A stretch of 64,000 nucleotides of DNA from Streptomyces sp. WM6378 (GTDB taxonomy: Bacteria; Actinomycetota; Actinomycetes; Streptomycetales; Streptomycetaceae): the NCBI RefSeq assembly GCF_001279695.1, contig NZ_LGDD01000223.1, forward strand, positions 1 through 64,000, read 5' to 3'. Position numbers and translations under genes: made by a program. The notes beneath the pieces are model-generated. The model had not been told where the DNA came from, searched no databases, and was given only the letters and a program-made list of their open reading frames with translations. This document shows positions 8,597 through 17,085 of this stretch, piece after piece. Within the stretch, counting starts at the first letter, position 1. Each line of letters starts with the position of its first letter.

Positions 8597-9034
8597 ATGC
8601 TCTACGAGCAGAACGATGAAGTCGACGAGATCTTAGCTCGGTACGCCCGCCCGCTCGACCCGGAGAACTGCACTGAGGATGACCTGGCTCAGTTGCTCGG
8701 CCGGAACTGGCGGGACGTGGTCAGCGTCATTCGGCAGGCCGCTGACCTGACCTACGAGCAGGCAGAGAAGATCACCAAATGCGGGCGTGACGCGAACTGG
8801 GAACTCGACCTGGAGCAGGCCCACAACACGCTTCTCGGAACCGGGCATGTCGAATCGGATGTTGGCTGGGATGCGCAGTACGAGGCAGGGGCCATCGATG
8901 ACTGGGAAAGGTTCAGCGACTTCGGCACGGTGTATGACGCGTTCGTCTGTGCAAGCATGGCCGCCACGGCGGGAGACGCGATCTCCGAGCGGATGCATCG
9001 CGACCTGATGTACAGCTGGCGCAGCGCGTTCTGA
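8597..9034 (+). CDS. Hypothetical acidic protein, 145 aa
   Basis: ATG start with AGGG eight bases upstream, seven bases after the 8287 gene. The protein is strongly acidic and helical (MLYEQNDEVDEILARYARPL; DLTYEQAEKITKCG). No family is recognised. Its tight coupling to the zinc-type protein suggests the two act together. Confidence 0.7.
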   Translation: MLYEQNDEVDEILARYARPLDPENCTEDDLAQLLGRNWRDVVSVIRQAADLTYEQAEKITKCGRDANWELDLEQAHNTLLGTGHVESDVGWDAQYEAGAIDDWERFSDFGTVYDAFVCASMAATAGDAISERMHRDLMYSWRSAF

Positions 9035-9749
9035 ATGCACAGCACTGACGGGAAGCACTGGCGAAGGCGCCCCCGCAACACCAAGACCCGACCCACCAAT
9101 AAGGCCCGACTCCTGGAATTCGCCAACAGGAGCCGGGCCAACCACATGCGCACCGTGCTGCAACACACCTGTGCACTGTCGTGATCCTCTTTCGCGTGGA
9201 AGTGGAGTCCGCAGCGGTCAAAAGGGAGCACCCCCAGACCATGCCCGAGCAATGAGCACCCGAGCAACACCCAGCGGGATGCCCCTGCATCAACTCCCCT
9301 CACGCAGAAGACCAAAGCCCCAACCGACAGCAACAAACACCAGGTCGCAACCAACCCACCCAACTACAGAACACCAAGCACCGACCAAACCAACCGGGAC
9401 ACCACCGCACCAACCCACCCAGCACCCGCGCGCCACGCGGAATGACTCCCCGCCGTGCACGGCCAGGGCGACGGGCCGGGCACACCGCACGGCCGCGCGC
9501 CGAGCAGCAGGCGCGCACCACCGGACGCGAGGGGGCAGATCGGCCGGAATGTCGTCAGTTAGGCCGACCGGAGCCAGGGTCTGCTTGACTCGGCTGGAGC
9601 GGACGAGTTCGGCGCCTCCCCTGCTCCCTGATTCTCTACACCGCGTCCCGCCCCCCGGCCTCCACGGCGCTGCGCCATCAAGGTGAAGGTGGCGCGCCCT
9701 GCGGCTCAGTCTCATGCACTCGGCCATCCAACGGGATAGCGATACGAGC
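9035..9749. other. Intergenic stretch with no supported gene
   Basis: I see no convincing reading frame here. The middle part (9280-9430) is A/C-rich on the + strand, like 600-800. The 3' part is ordinary GC-rich spacer before the 9750 gene. Confidence 0.45.
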
Positions 9750-10193
9750 ATGGACCTCAACGACGCCATTGATCGCGCAGAGTTGCACGGGGAGGTGGCC
9801 CGCCGGTTCGGGAACCCGCTTACCCCGGGTCGACGCCCGCGAGTGGATGCCTACCTAGCTGGCGCTTGGTCTTTGCTCGAAACCGCGATGAAGACGTATG
9901 ACCCGGCCAACGCCCAAGGACTGCTCCAGGCGGCGGCGGAAGCCCACCGCCGGTACACCGCACCAGGGGCCTTGAGGACCGCCGGCTTCCTGAACTTCCT
10001 CTTCCGGGAGCTCACCCCGGACAAGCAGTTCGACATCGACCTGGCGCTTCCCCCGAAGGTGGAATGGGCCGCTCGTGTCGTGGAGTGCGTGCGGGCCGGG
10101 CTGGGCGACAAGGAATTCTCACAGCTGATCGAAGGCATCAACAACATCCTGGTAGGCCTGGCCAACGAGCCTGAGCCGGAAAGTGTGAGCTGA
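9750..10193 (+). CDS. Hypothetical protein, 147 aa
   Basis: ATG at 9750 is preferred (MDLNDAIDRAELHGEVARR); an in-frame ATG at 9714 would add 12 residues. Neither has a strong ribosome site. The protein is helical with no membrane segment (KTYDPANAQGLLQAAAEAHR; VVECVRAGLGDKEFSQLIEG). No family is recognised. Confidence 0.6.
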   Translation: MDLNDAIDRAELHGEVARRFGNPLTPGRRPRVDAYLAGAWSLLETAMKTYDPANAQGLLQAAAEAHRRYTAPGALRTAGFLNFLFRELTPDKQFDIDLALPPKVEWAARVVECVRAGLGDKEFSQLIEGINNILVGLANEPEPESVS

Positions 10194-10267
10194 CCCCGAG
10201 GCGCGGCAGCGGAGGCGACGCGGACATACGCGGCGCCAGTCCTCTCCGGCGGCGGGCCGACGACGAT

Positions 10268-10300
10268 GTGGGGTCCGGCAGTCCGCTGCAAGACCCCCAC
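10268..10300 (-). terminator. Inverted repeat behind the pseudogene copy
   Basis: GTGGGGTCC and GG(T)CCCCAC-type arms repeat the arrangement found at 2416-2447, 16 bases beyond the ancestral stop codon. Keeping the gene-plus-hairpin order in both places shows a duplicated block. Confidence 0.45.
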
Positions 10301-10315
10301 ACCGGGGGGCGAGTC

Positions 10316-10782
10316 TCAGGCCGCTCGTGGCAGGTCGGGAGCAGTAGGCGCACGCTGCTCCTGCCCCACCGCGCAGGTGACCTCCCAGGCCAGCTCGTAC
10401 AACTCGGCGGCCGCCCTGGCTCGATCAAGCGTGTAGTAGCCCATGCCCAACGGTGAGGAGCCGCGCTCCTGATCCAGTTGAGCAAGTGCCGCATCCGCCT
10501 GCCGCACAAGCAGCCCCGACAGGCGCGAGGTACGCCGCCGCTCCGCATCCCTGTAGCAGCTGGCCCGCTATAGCAGACCCTGGCCAGCCACGGCGCCACA
10601 ACCCTCCCCATCGACGTCCCGACCCGGTCACGAACTTCCTCGTCAATGTCGTCCGGTACGACGTACTGCAGGTTCGCGGGATCGTCGGCGATCAGCCACT
10701 CGAGGAACTCAAGGCGGTACCACCAACTGTCCGCGGCCAGGCCCAACTACACGCGAGAGGCGCGGAGTTCAGCCGACGTCAT
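10316..10782 (-). pseudogene. Damaged copy of the 2463-2942 gene
   Basis: The matching start (ATG 10782, MTSAELRAS) meets an in-frame TAG after 11 codons. The frame then resumes as a close match to the intact protein (DSWWYRLEFLEWLIADDPAN), loses one base near 10570, and the C-terminus (RQADAALAQLDQE to LPRAA) continues in another frame. The ends and the following hairpin match the intact copy. Two independent lesions argue for decay rather than a single sequencing error. The TAG is in principle readable by a CUA-anticodon tRNA, but the frameshift is not. Confidence 0.8.
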
Positions 10783-10952
10783 TCGCTCGTGACCAGGCGC
10801 GCCGGGCGGGCTGGCGTGGTTCTGATTGGTCATGCGCGCTCGACCGCCACGCTGTACGGGCCGCCGTCCACATCCCATCGGATCCGGTGGCGGTTGACGG
10901 CAGGGTTAGATGACAGACGGAGTCCGATGACGCGGCAGAAGCAAGGAGCGAC

Positions 10953-11042
10953 GTGGCCAATCTGGTCTACATGCGGGTGTCGACCGACCAGCAGTCGACC
11001 GACCACCAGAACCTCGTTCTGGGCGAAGACGTGGCTTTCTGA
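10953..11042 (+). pseudogene. N-terminal remnant of a serine recombinase (resolvase/invertase)
   Basis: GTG with AGGAG six bases upstream opens a 29-codon frame reading VANLVYMRVSTDQQSTDHQN. YMRVSTDQQS is the catalytic-serine motif of the resolvase/invertase N-terminal domain. The frame stops at 11040-11042 right after the second motif, with no catalytic or DNA-binding remainder downstream. It is a truncated gene, a footprint of past mobile-element activity. Confidence 0.75.
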
Positions 11043-11131
11043 GGTGAGAAAGGACGCGGCAGGCAGCCGTGTACCTGGCGCCGCTTCGTGAAGTGTCTGA
11101 CAAGCAACGGATACTGGACCACACTTGCCAC

Positions 11132-11401
11132 ATGCCGACTGTCCAACTGCTCCTGATCCTCATCATCTACGCCTCGCTCGGCATGGCAGTGGCCGCCTGG
11201 CGCAAACGTGGTCCCTCCGATCTACTCAAGCGTGTACTCAAGCGTGCGCAAGACGACCCCGACGCCCCGCCGGGAGTCGACACACTCCCAGCCCCTGTGA
11301 TCGTGATGATGATCGCCATCCTTTTCGTCTTCGCTCTGGCCATCTGGCCCTACTTCTTCGGCCGGGAAATTCACCGCCGTCTCCGTCTCCACAAGTCCTG
11401 A
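11132..11401 (+). CDS. Small membrane protein, 89 aa, two transmembrane helices
   Basis: From ATG 11132 the protein starts MPTVQLLLILIIYASLGMAV, a first membrane helix, followed by a basic loop (RKRGPSDLLKRVLKRAQDD) and a second helix (IVMMIAILFVFALAIWPYFF) with a basic tail. A GTG further upstream in frame is possible. No family is recognised. It could be a small inner-membrane orphan or toxin-like protein; nothing nearby supports either. Confidence 0.6.
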   Translation: MPTVQLLLILIIYASLGMAVAAWRKRGPSDLLKRVLKRAQDDPDAPPGVDTLPAPVIVMMIAILFVFALAIWPYFFGREIHRRLRLHKS

Positions 11402-11800
11402 CCCTCACTGACTGCCACGACCTGCAGCGGCCCGAGGCAACGGCCCAGGCCCCGGGCACACCATGGACACCACCGTCACAGTGAACCGGCGGAGCTTTGT
11501 GTTTCCTCGCCCTGGCCGGACCTAGACCCGTTGGGGGTGCGACGTGTCCCGTCATCGACGGTGAGTCGGGATACCAAGGGGCGAGGCGCAGGAGGAAGCG
11601 AAGGGGCGAGCGGACGGCAGCGCGGCGGGCGATCTCTTCCTCGGAGGGCTTGGAAACGACGAGACCCCCGGCCATGGCGGGGGGCCGTGGAAGCAGGCCA
11701 GGCTCAAAGGCCCGGGCTGCCCGCCAATTCTCGGACTGACTCCCCCAAGCAGCACGCCACTTCGAGGACGCCCACTGCCAGAGGGGCAGGTGGGGTGGTG
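11402..11800. other. Spacer between convergent genes
   Basis: No supported gene. A hairpin with arms CCCACTGCC and GGCAGGTGGG (about 11771-11794) lies a few bases beyond the stop of the Pnkp gene and may terminate that operon. Confidence 0.4.
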
Positions 11801-12709
11801 TCAGAAGTCACCGTCTGCGACCTGAAGCACGGTCAACCCGATCCCCCGCCATGCCTTGACGACCTGGGTGCGGTCATCGAGTACGCAGGTGACGTTGTAG
11901 GCGTCGCGTACGTGGGCGTCGAAGAGTTCGACCTTCACGACCGAGTCCTTGCGGTAGTCGCTGGTGGGCCGCATGAAGGGGCCGTCGTACGGGACGCCGA
12001 CGTGCTCGGTCAGCCAGGCCTCGGTGGCGTTCCGGCAACTGTCGGTACGACCGGAGAGGAACACGATGCGCTGGCCCGCAGCGTGCAGCGCCCGCACGAC
12101 GCTGATCACCGGAGCGTTGGGGACGTCCTGGTGTACCCGGGTTTCGTCGAAGGGGCTGCGGCCGTCCATCAGGGCGACGGTCCCGTCGATGTCCACCAGG
12201 ACGGCCTTGGGGCTGTCGGGCTTCGGCTCGTACTGCACCCCCGTCGGAGCAGCGGAACGCCTCTCCTCTGGCAGGGGAAGCGGCGACGGCTTGCCCGCCA
12301 GGAAACGCTGGTGCAGGCCCCGGATGGTGTCTTCGCCGACGGTCGCCTCGCGGGCCGCGTCGCGCTCCAGGCAGGTGTCCAGCGGTATGTGGGTGAAGTC
12401 GTGCACCTGGAGCTCGGCGCCGGCGCGGTCCGCGAGGCGGGCCAGGTCGCGGGCGACGCGCTGCGGCAGGTTGGTGTCGTCGCAGACCACGTCGTAGCCC
12501 TGCCGGAGCAGCTTGAGGATCGTCGCGTCCCGGACTGCGATCACGCGCTTTTCGGTGACGCCCTTGATGTGCTCGCTGGAGTCGAGCATGGAGCGCAGGT
12601 CGTCCCGGTTGACGCGCACCCGGCCCGCGCGGTGCTCGGCGGTCCAGGTGCGCGCCCAGGTGGTCTTGCCGCTGGCGGGCAGGCCGCGGGTGAAGTGCAG
12701 GGTGGGCAT
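11801..12709 (-). CDS. pnkp: T4-type polynucleotide 5'-kinase / 3'-phosphatase
   Basis: This 302-residue protein matches T4 Pnkp in length and domain order. The N-terminal P-loop kinase has GLPASGKT (residues 9-16) and an NRDD motif (34-37). The C-terminal HAD phosphatase has DIDGT (173-177), SGR and a terminal LDDRTQVV...DGDF like the T4 enzyme. Such enzymes heal broken RNA by removing 3' (2',3'-cyclic) phosphates and adding a 5' phosphate, ready for ligation. Its ATG overlaps the ligase stop by one base (TGATG), so the two are translated together. The operon lies behind an R-box promoter at 14108-14147. Confidence 0.93.
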   Translation of the reverse strand: MPTLHFTRGLPASGKTTWARTWTAEHRAGRVRVNRDDLRSMLDSSEHIKGVTEKRVIAVRDATILKLLRQGYDVVCDDTNLPQRVARDLARLADRAGAELQVHDFTHIPLDTCLERDAAREATVGEDTIRGLHQRFLAGKPSPLPLPEERRSAAPTGVQYEPKPDSPKAVLVDIDGTVALMDGRSPFDETRVHQDVPNAPVISVVRALHAAGQRIVFLSGRTDSCRNATEAWLTEHVGVPYDGPFMRPTSDYRKDSVVKVELFDAHVRDAYNVTCVLDDRTQVVKAWRGIGLTVLQVADGDF

Positions 12710-13794
12710 CAGGAGTTGTCCTCAGTGGTGTTGGCGGGCCGGACGTCGGCCTCGGGCCGCAGGGTGTGGAAGATCCGGGCCGCCGGGTCGCGGCCGTCCA
12801 GGAGCATGAACAGCCAGGCGCGCATGGGTGAGCGACCGGCGTGCAGGGCGTACTCCTTGCGCGTCCATCCCTCCGGCAGGCCGTCGAGGATGCGCTGGTG
12901 CTCGGCGCGGGCCTCGGCGAGGATCGCGCCGCACTGCGCGGTCAGGTTGACCGCGACGTCCTTGACCCAGTCGTGGAACTCGTCGGGCAGGCCGTCGCAG
13001 ATCTCGGCTGCGGTGTCACCCGCGCCGAGCCGCTCCCAGACCGCGCGGGCGTTGAGCCCGGTGATGATCCGGTGCAGTGCCACGTAGTCGTCCTGCTTGA
13101 TCTTGATCATGGTGTTGTCGCGGCCGGGGAAGCGCAGCACGAAACCCTCGGCGCCAGGACGCGGAGCAGCTGCCAGAGCCTCGGCGAGCGTGGTGAAGTC
13201 GAAGGTGTCGACGCGGGGGCCGTCCCATGGCAGCTCATCAGCGGACAGAGGGGCGCCGGTGGCCACATCAACGCCGCCGAGCAGCACCAAGTCGTCCAGG
13301 GTGCCGTAGTCGCAGACGATCCGGTTCTCCGGGAAAATGATCTCGAAGAGGTAGGTGACACCCGGCTTGACCGACGCGGTGTCCGCGTAGCGCTCCCGCC
13401 AGATCTTCGTCGCGTGCAGCGCCTGGTCGGAGGCGAACGAACCCCGGGTCGCGATCGCGTACCCGCCGCCAGGCAGCGGGTAGAGGATGCCGAGCGAGCC
13501 GTCCAGCTTGTCGGTCGCCACCACTGGGTCGTCCAGGCCGAACGTGCCCTCGGGGTGCTCGGAGTAGTTGAAGAATTTCCCGTAGGGCCGGGCAAGGACC
13601 CGTCCCTGGTGGTCGATGACCAGCCCGCGGCACTGCAGGGTGACCTCGTGCCACTGCCGCTCGAACTGGGCCTTCTCGCTGTAGTTGAGGATGCGCAGCG
13701 GCAGGGTGGGGTGGGTCTGCTCACGGACGTAGCCTGCATCGAGGCTGCGCGCGAGAAGAACCGGGTCGAGCAGGTCATCTATGTGGGAATACAT
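12709..13794 (-). CDS. rnl1: T4 Rnl1-type ATP-dependent RNA ligase
   Basis: 361 residues from ATG 13794 (GGAG five bases upstream); an in-frame GTG/ATG upstream is less likely. It has nucleotidyltransferase motif I KLDGS with Lys96 as the expected adenylated residue (T4 Rnl1 uses Lys99), motif III FEIIFPENRIVCDY, motif IV EGFVLRF and motif V IKIKQDDY. The C-terminal third is family-specific. T4 Rnl1 seals cleaved tRNA anticodon loops after Pnkp healing. Pairing with Pnkp in one operon is the classic tRNA repair unit. About 300 bases of leader separate it from its R-box promoter. Confidence 0.93.
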   Translation of the reverse strand: MYSHIDDLLDPVLLARSLDAGYVREQTHPTLPLRILNYSEKAQFERQWHEVTLQCRGLVIDHQGRVLARPYGKFFNYSEHPEGTFGLDDPVVATDKLDGSLGILYPLPGGGYAIATRGSFASDQALHATKIWRERYADTASVKPGVTYLFEIIFPENRIVCDYGTLDDLVLLGGVDVATGAPLSADELPWDGPRVDTFDFTTLAEALAAAPRPGAEGFVLRFPGRDNTMIKIKQDDYVALHRIITGLNARAVWERLGAGDTAAEICDGLPDEFHDWVKDVAVNLTAQCGAILAEARAEHQRILDGLPEGWTRKEYALHAGRSPMRAWLFMLLDGRDPAARIFHTLRPEADVRPANTTEDNS

Positions 13795-13882
13795 TGCCTC
13801 TCCTGAGCTGGGGCGGAATGACCGGTCATGCACGTACAGCGGCGCGTGGCGCCTGCGGATTTCTCGAGGGAGCGCCCGTGTG

Positions 13883-13934
13883 AGCTGTTCAGCCGTCCGA
13901 CACCGGGCCTTCCGGCCCTCGTACGGAAACAGCT
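13883..13934 (-). other. Leader stem-loop ahead of the RNA ligase
   Basis: AGCTGTT and AACAGCT arms enclose a stable inner hairpin (GGGCC, GGAA loop, GGCCC) in the untranslated leader of the Rnl1/Pnkp operon. It resembles the arm-in-arm hairpins seen in the 33.3 and 35 kb leader and tRNA transcripts. Function unknown. Confidence 0.4.
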
Positions 13935-13969
13935 ATCGCAGGCGACGCGCGGGCACTTAGGGGCAAGAG

Positions 13970-14086
13970 TCAGTGAGCACAGCTGCCCGGCCCTTTGACC
14001 CAGGCAACGCCCGCCGCAACCAGCACCAAAACCATGAGCGCGAAGAACAAGGACGACTTCACCGAACCCGTGAGATTGGCGGGCAC
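13970..14086 (-). CDS. Possible leader peptide or micro membrane protein, 38 aa
   Basis: Shortly after the expected transcription start of the R-box promoter, a GTG at 14086 opens 38 codons. The product has a polar start and one hydrophobic helix (SLFFALMVLVLVAAGVAWV). The ribosome site is poor because the G-rich run touches the start codon. It may be a regulatory leader frame or an accident. Confidence 0.25.
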   Translation of the reverse strand: MPANLTGSVKSSLFFALMVLVLVAAGVAWVKGPGSCAH

Positions 14087-14107
14087 TCCCCCGAACACTT
14101 ATTCACT

Positions 14108-14147
14108 ACCGTACCCACAAAGGAAGCATACGTCAAATTTATAGGGC
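14108..14147 (-). promoter_or_regulatory. R-box promoter 1 (drives Rnl1/Pnkp)
   Basis: Minus strand: CCCTATAAATTTGACG, with TTGACG as -35 (14131-14136), exactly 17 bases, then GGGTACGGTAGTGAAT with TACGGT as -10 (14108-14113). It shares the AT-rich upstream block, 17-base spacing, GGGTA and the TAGTGAAT downstream word with the sites at 16532 and 55165. No gene lies between it and the RNA ligase except the doubtful micro-ORF. Confidence 0.8.
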
Positions 14148-14475
14148 GGCGCGAACGCCAGCGCCCATCGCCGAACGTTGCCGCCCCCAGGGCAACCGAC
14201 CGGGGCGCCCCACGACCGCGCCGGATAGCTCCAGACACCCCCTGGACAACTCCCCTACCGGCAACGACAGAAGAGCCACAGCGCAGCGCTCCCGGCTGGT
14301 GGAAGGGCAGCGAGGGCACAGCGGGGAACCTCCCCCGCGAGGGCGCTGGCAGAGCCAGAAGCGGGCACGGCGCCCGAGGGGGAGGCCCAGCGCCATGCCC
14401 GCCTCCCTGGTTTCGCAGGTCAGCAGGGAGACACCACGCGGCCTGGCCGGCGGCTGGTCAGGCCGCGTGCCCGCA

Positions 14476-15321
14476 CTACGTGTGCGTGTACAACCTGTGC
14501 CCGTACACCGAGTGGGCGTCGCCGGTGAAGGGCTTGATCAGACCGCGCGGGACCGGGCTGTTCACCCCGTCATCCGGCTCGAACGCGGTCACGACGACGT
14601 TCTCGTGCCCCAGAGCGCACCGAAGGCGGCGGTGGTGACGGTCCGCCTCCTCGGCATCCTCCAGTGGGCCGGTCTTCGTCCATTGGGTGTCGCGGGAGGG
14701 CGGCCGGCCGTCATCGGTCCAGTACACGCAGGGGACCGACAGCAGTTGGCGCACCTGGTTCAGGCCGTCCGCGAACTCCTTCTCGCTCAGGCCCAGATAG
14801 GACAGCTCCCCCAGGTACCAGGCCAGCGCGGCAGGTCCGCCGGCCTCGAACCGCCAGTGCAGGTACGCCGCCTGGTTCTGCATCCGGCGCTGGGGCACGC
14901 GCAGCGCCGCCTCCATCGACCCCAGCCAGCTGTTGCAGCTCCGGCACAACACGCCGCGCACCCGGCCCGTCCCTGCATCGTGATCGACGGCGGCCGACGG
15001 TCTGCGCCCGCACAACTCGCAGTCGGGGCGCTGCCTGAGCATCCGGGCCCGCTCAGCGTTCGACATCCGGGCGTACACCAGCCGCGGGTCGCGTCGGGCC
15101 TGCCACTGCTCGGCCAGCACTACCGGGACCGGGACCGCTCGGGCCCGGTGCGGCGCGGGAAACGGGCGGAGCTCGTCCGTCGTGCTCGCCGGGCGCCCGC
15201 CGACCAGGGCGCCGGCACCGAGCGGGCGCTCGACGGGCTCAGCGCGTACTGGGGCGTCGGCAGGGGCGCCTGTGCGGTGCAGCCTCGCCAGTACGGCCAT
15301 CAGCCATGCCCACCCGGTCAT
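14476..15321 (-). CDS. Recombination endonuclease VII-like protein
   Basis: 281 residues from ATG 15321 with GGAGG six bases upstream. Residues 101-130 carry the family pattern: C101-x2-C104, DHD (113-115), TGRVRG, then C126-x2-C129-N130. Endonuclease VII enzymes use this zinc-bound His-Me finger fold to cut branched DNA. The 100-residue N-terminus is Pro/Ala-rich and the C-terminal 140 residues are unassigned, so it is longer than phage T4 endo VII (157 aa). It could act in recombination, packaging-like processing or as a nuclease effector. It ends in TAG. Confidence 0.8.
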   Translation of the reverse strand: MTGWAWLMAVLARLHRTGAPADAPVRAEPVERPLGAGALVGGRPASTTDELRPFPAPHRARAVPVPVVLAEQWQARRDPRLVYARMSNAERARMLRQRPDCELCGRRPSAAVDHDAGTGRVRGVLCRSCNSWLGSMEAALRVPQRRMQNQAAYLHWRFEAGGPAALAWYLGELSYLGLSEKEFADGLNQVRQLLSVPCVYWTDDGRPPSRDTQWTKTGPLEDAEEADRHHRRLRCALGHENVVVTAFEPDDGVNSPVPRGLIKPFTGDAHSVYGHRLYTHT

Positions 15322-15618
15322 CGCCGTCCTCCTTCCGGCCCATGCATCGCCGACTGCAGGAGGGCGCCGCCGGCCATGCCCATCATCCGCCCGGGCCGGC
15401 GGGCGGGCACCTGTGCTTTCGGCGGCGAGCAGCCAGGTGATCATCCCGGGACTGGTCGCCGAGGCGCCGTACCACCACTCCGGACAACCCCTGGACAACT
15501 CTCCTACCAGCAGGCACATGAAAGTCGCAGCCCGGCTCACGGGGCGGGCTCACTGCCGAGGCGCCCGTACCTGCACGTGGATGCTGCCGAGGACCGCAGG
15601 ACCCCACTCCCGGCGCGG
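15322..15618. other. Spacer with GTTGTCC repeat
   Basis: No supported gene. CCCCTGGACAACTCTCCTAC (about 15490-15510) recurs almost exactly near 14241-14262 (CCCCTGGACAACTCCCCTAC). A shorter GTTGTCCGGGG word occurs at about 22463-22472. The repeat could be a shared upstream element of minus-strand genes. Confidence 0.4.
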
Positions 15619-15933
15619 TCAGGCATCGGCTGCGGGTTCCGTCTCCTGGCGAAGGCGGTACACCCTGCCCTTGATGCACAGCACGGGAGCGGAAGCGGGA
15701 TCACAACTGGCGGACGCGGCGAACATGTCCCCGGCCGCCTGGACCATCGCCTTCAGCTCGGGCCGGCGGCTGCCCAGGACGTAGAGATGGTGGGCCATGG
15801 CGCGCGCCGCCGACTTACGCGCGCGATGCCGCAGCACGACCACCGGTGCCGACAGGGCGTCGCCGGCCGCCTCCTGGCCCTCGGGGACCAGGCGGACGGG
15901 GAGGCTCTCCGCGACCCAGACCGATGTGTTCAT
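15619..15933 (-). CDS. Hypothetical protein, 104 aa
   Basis: ATG start with GGGAGAG close upstream. The protein has a basic helical middle (VVVLRHRARKSAARAMAHHL), an acidic tail and a CIKGRVYRL segment. No family is recognised. It lies upstream of the endonuclease VII-like gene on the same strand, 297 bases away, so operon membership is unsure. Confidence 0.65.
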   Translation of the reverse strand: MNTSVWVAESLPVRLVPEGQEAAGDALSAPVVVLRHRARKSAARAMAHHLYVLGSRRPELKAMVQAAGDMFAASASCDPASAPVLCIKGRVYRLRQETEPAADA

Positions 15934-16152
15934 GGAACTCTCCCTACGTGTGGGGTGCGGACCTCGTGCGGTCCCGAATGGTGCGCGGGTGCGGCTCAGG
16001 GCTGGTGATGGGCAGATGCGAGGGTGCGCCGCGTGATGGCGGGGCTCGTCGTCCTCGTCGTCGGGGCCTGGGCGGCCAGTTCGGCCATCGCCCCTCGGCC
16101 GGGACGCGTGCGGAGGCGTAGAGCCTCGTCGGCGGTGGCCCTGGGCGCCCCG

Positions 16153-16482
16153 CTAACGAGCGGGCTCCGGCATCTGCCTCATCGACGCCCAGAAGCGTTC
16201 CGGGGAGTTGGCAAGGACCCCACGCGGATGCCCGAGCAACTGCTCTACGTCGCTTGCCACGCGGAGCCGCTGCTCCTCGTCGGTCCAGTGCTCGGCGAAC
16301 TGAAGGCAGTCGGCACGCATCAGTTCCAAGGACTCCACGATCTGGTCCAGGTCCTGCGCATCCAGCCCGGACGCCTCCTTACGCTCTGCCTTGAACGACT
16401 CGATCGACGCCTCGATACTGCGAACCACGGAGCGAACGCACTCGCTCTTCGAGAACGTGGCCATGCGGGACTCTCGATTCAT
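16153..16482 (-). CDS. Hypothetical helical protein in the R-box regulon, 109 aa
   Basis: ATG 16482 has GGAGG six bases upstream. The protein is acidic and entirely helical (SVVRSIEASIESFKAERKEA; AQDLDQIVESLELMRADCLQ), suggesting a small coiled-coil or adaptor. It ends in TAG at 16153. Its promoter at 16532-16572 matches that of the RNA repair operon, so a role in the same response is likely. No family is recognised. Confidence 0.7.
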   Translation of the reverse strand: MNRESRMATFSKSECVRSVVRSIEASIESFKAERKEASGLDAQDLDQIVESLELMRADCLQFAEHWTDEEQRLRVASDVEQLLGHPRGVLANSPERFWASMRQMPEPAR

Positions 16483-16531
16483 ACAGCTCCTCCAGGGGGC
16501 GAACGGTGCACTTGCATCACTCATATTCACT

Positions 16532-16572
16532 AATGTACCCCGCGAGGTCCAATGGAGCAACTTTTAAGGGTC
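16532..16572 (-). promoter_or_regulatory. R-box promoter 2
   Basis: Minus strand: GACCCTTAAAAGTTGCTC, with TTGCTC as -35 (16555-16560), 17 bases, GGGGTACATTAGTGAAT with TACATT as -10 (16532-16537). The -35 is weaker than in the other copies, but flanks and spacing fit the set. The transcript would begin about 45 bases before the ATG at 16482. Confidence 0.7.
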
Positions 16573-17085
16573 ACCACAGGTGGTGGATCCCGGTCCGGAG
16601 ACCCAGGCATGGACGGGTGCCCTCCGCGGCCTGGCGGCCAGCCAGCAGCCGCAGCGAGCCCTCGACCGCCGATCCCACCACTGCACCGCGCCCGAGGGGC
16701 CAGCGGCGGCCGCAAAGTCCGTGCCCGCGGTGCTGCCGGGCGAGTGGGCAGCCGGGTACGAAGCGAGCAGCGGTGCGCCGGAGCGGGGCCAGGTCGGGTG
16801 GCTGGGCGCGGCGTTCGGCCACACGGATGAACACGCTCAGAATCGTCCGCCTTTCGAGGTAGGCGACGATGAACTCGCGCAGCAGTCGGCTTACAGTTCA
16901 GGCGGCCAGCCACGTACGCCACCTCGTCACCGCAGCCTCTACCACGCCCACGCCCTGGTGGAGGGGTGACCAAGGCGCCCCCCGGGCCAACTCCCGGGCA
17001 AGTGCCCGTGCCCCCATCTGCCTGGCCTCAACGGCCGTATTGACCTTCCGAGCGGGAGGGCGTGGATCCCGTCAGGGAGGCCCTC
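16573..17085. other. Spacer with no supported gene
   Basis: Several overlapping frames are open on both strands, but none has a ribosome site together with protein-like composition. It separates the minus gene 16153-16482 from the plus gene at 17086. Confidence 0.4.

Noticed and set aside
9290..9769. Minus-strand 159-codon frame
   Set aside because: Trp/Gly/Val-rich read of an A/C-rich spacer with no start signal.
10953..11042. Functional resolvase
   Set aside because: Stops after 29 codons, lacking the catalytic arginines and the DNA-binding domain.
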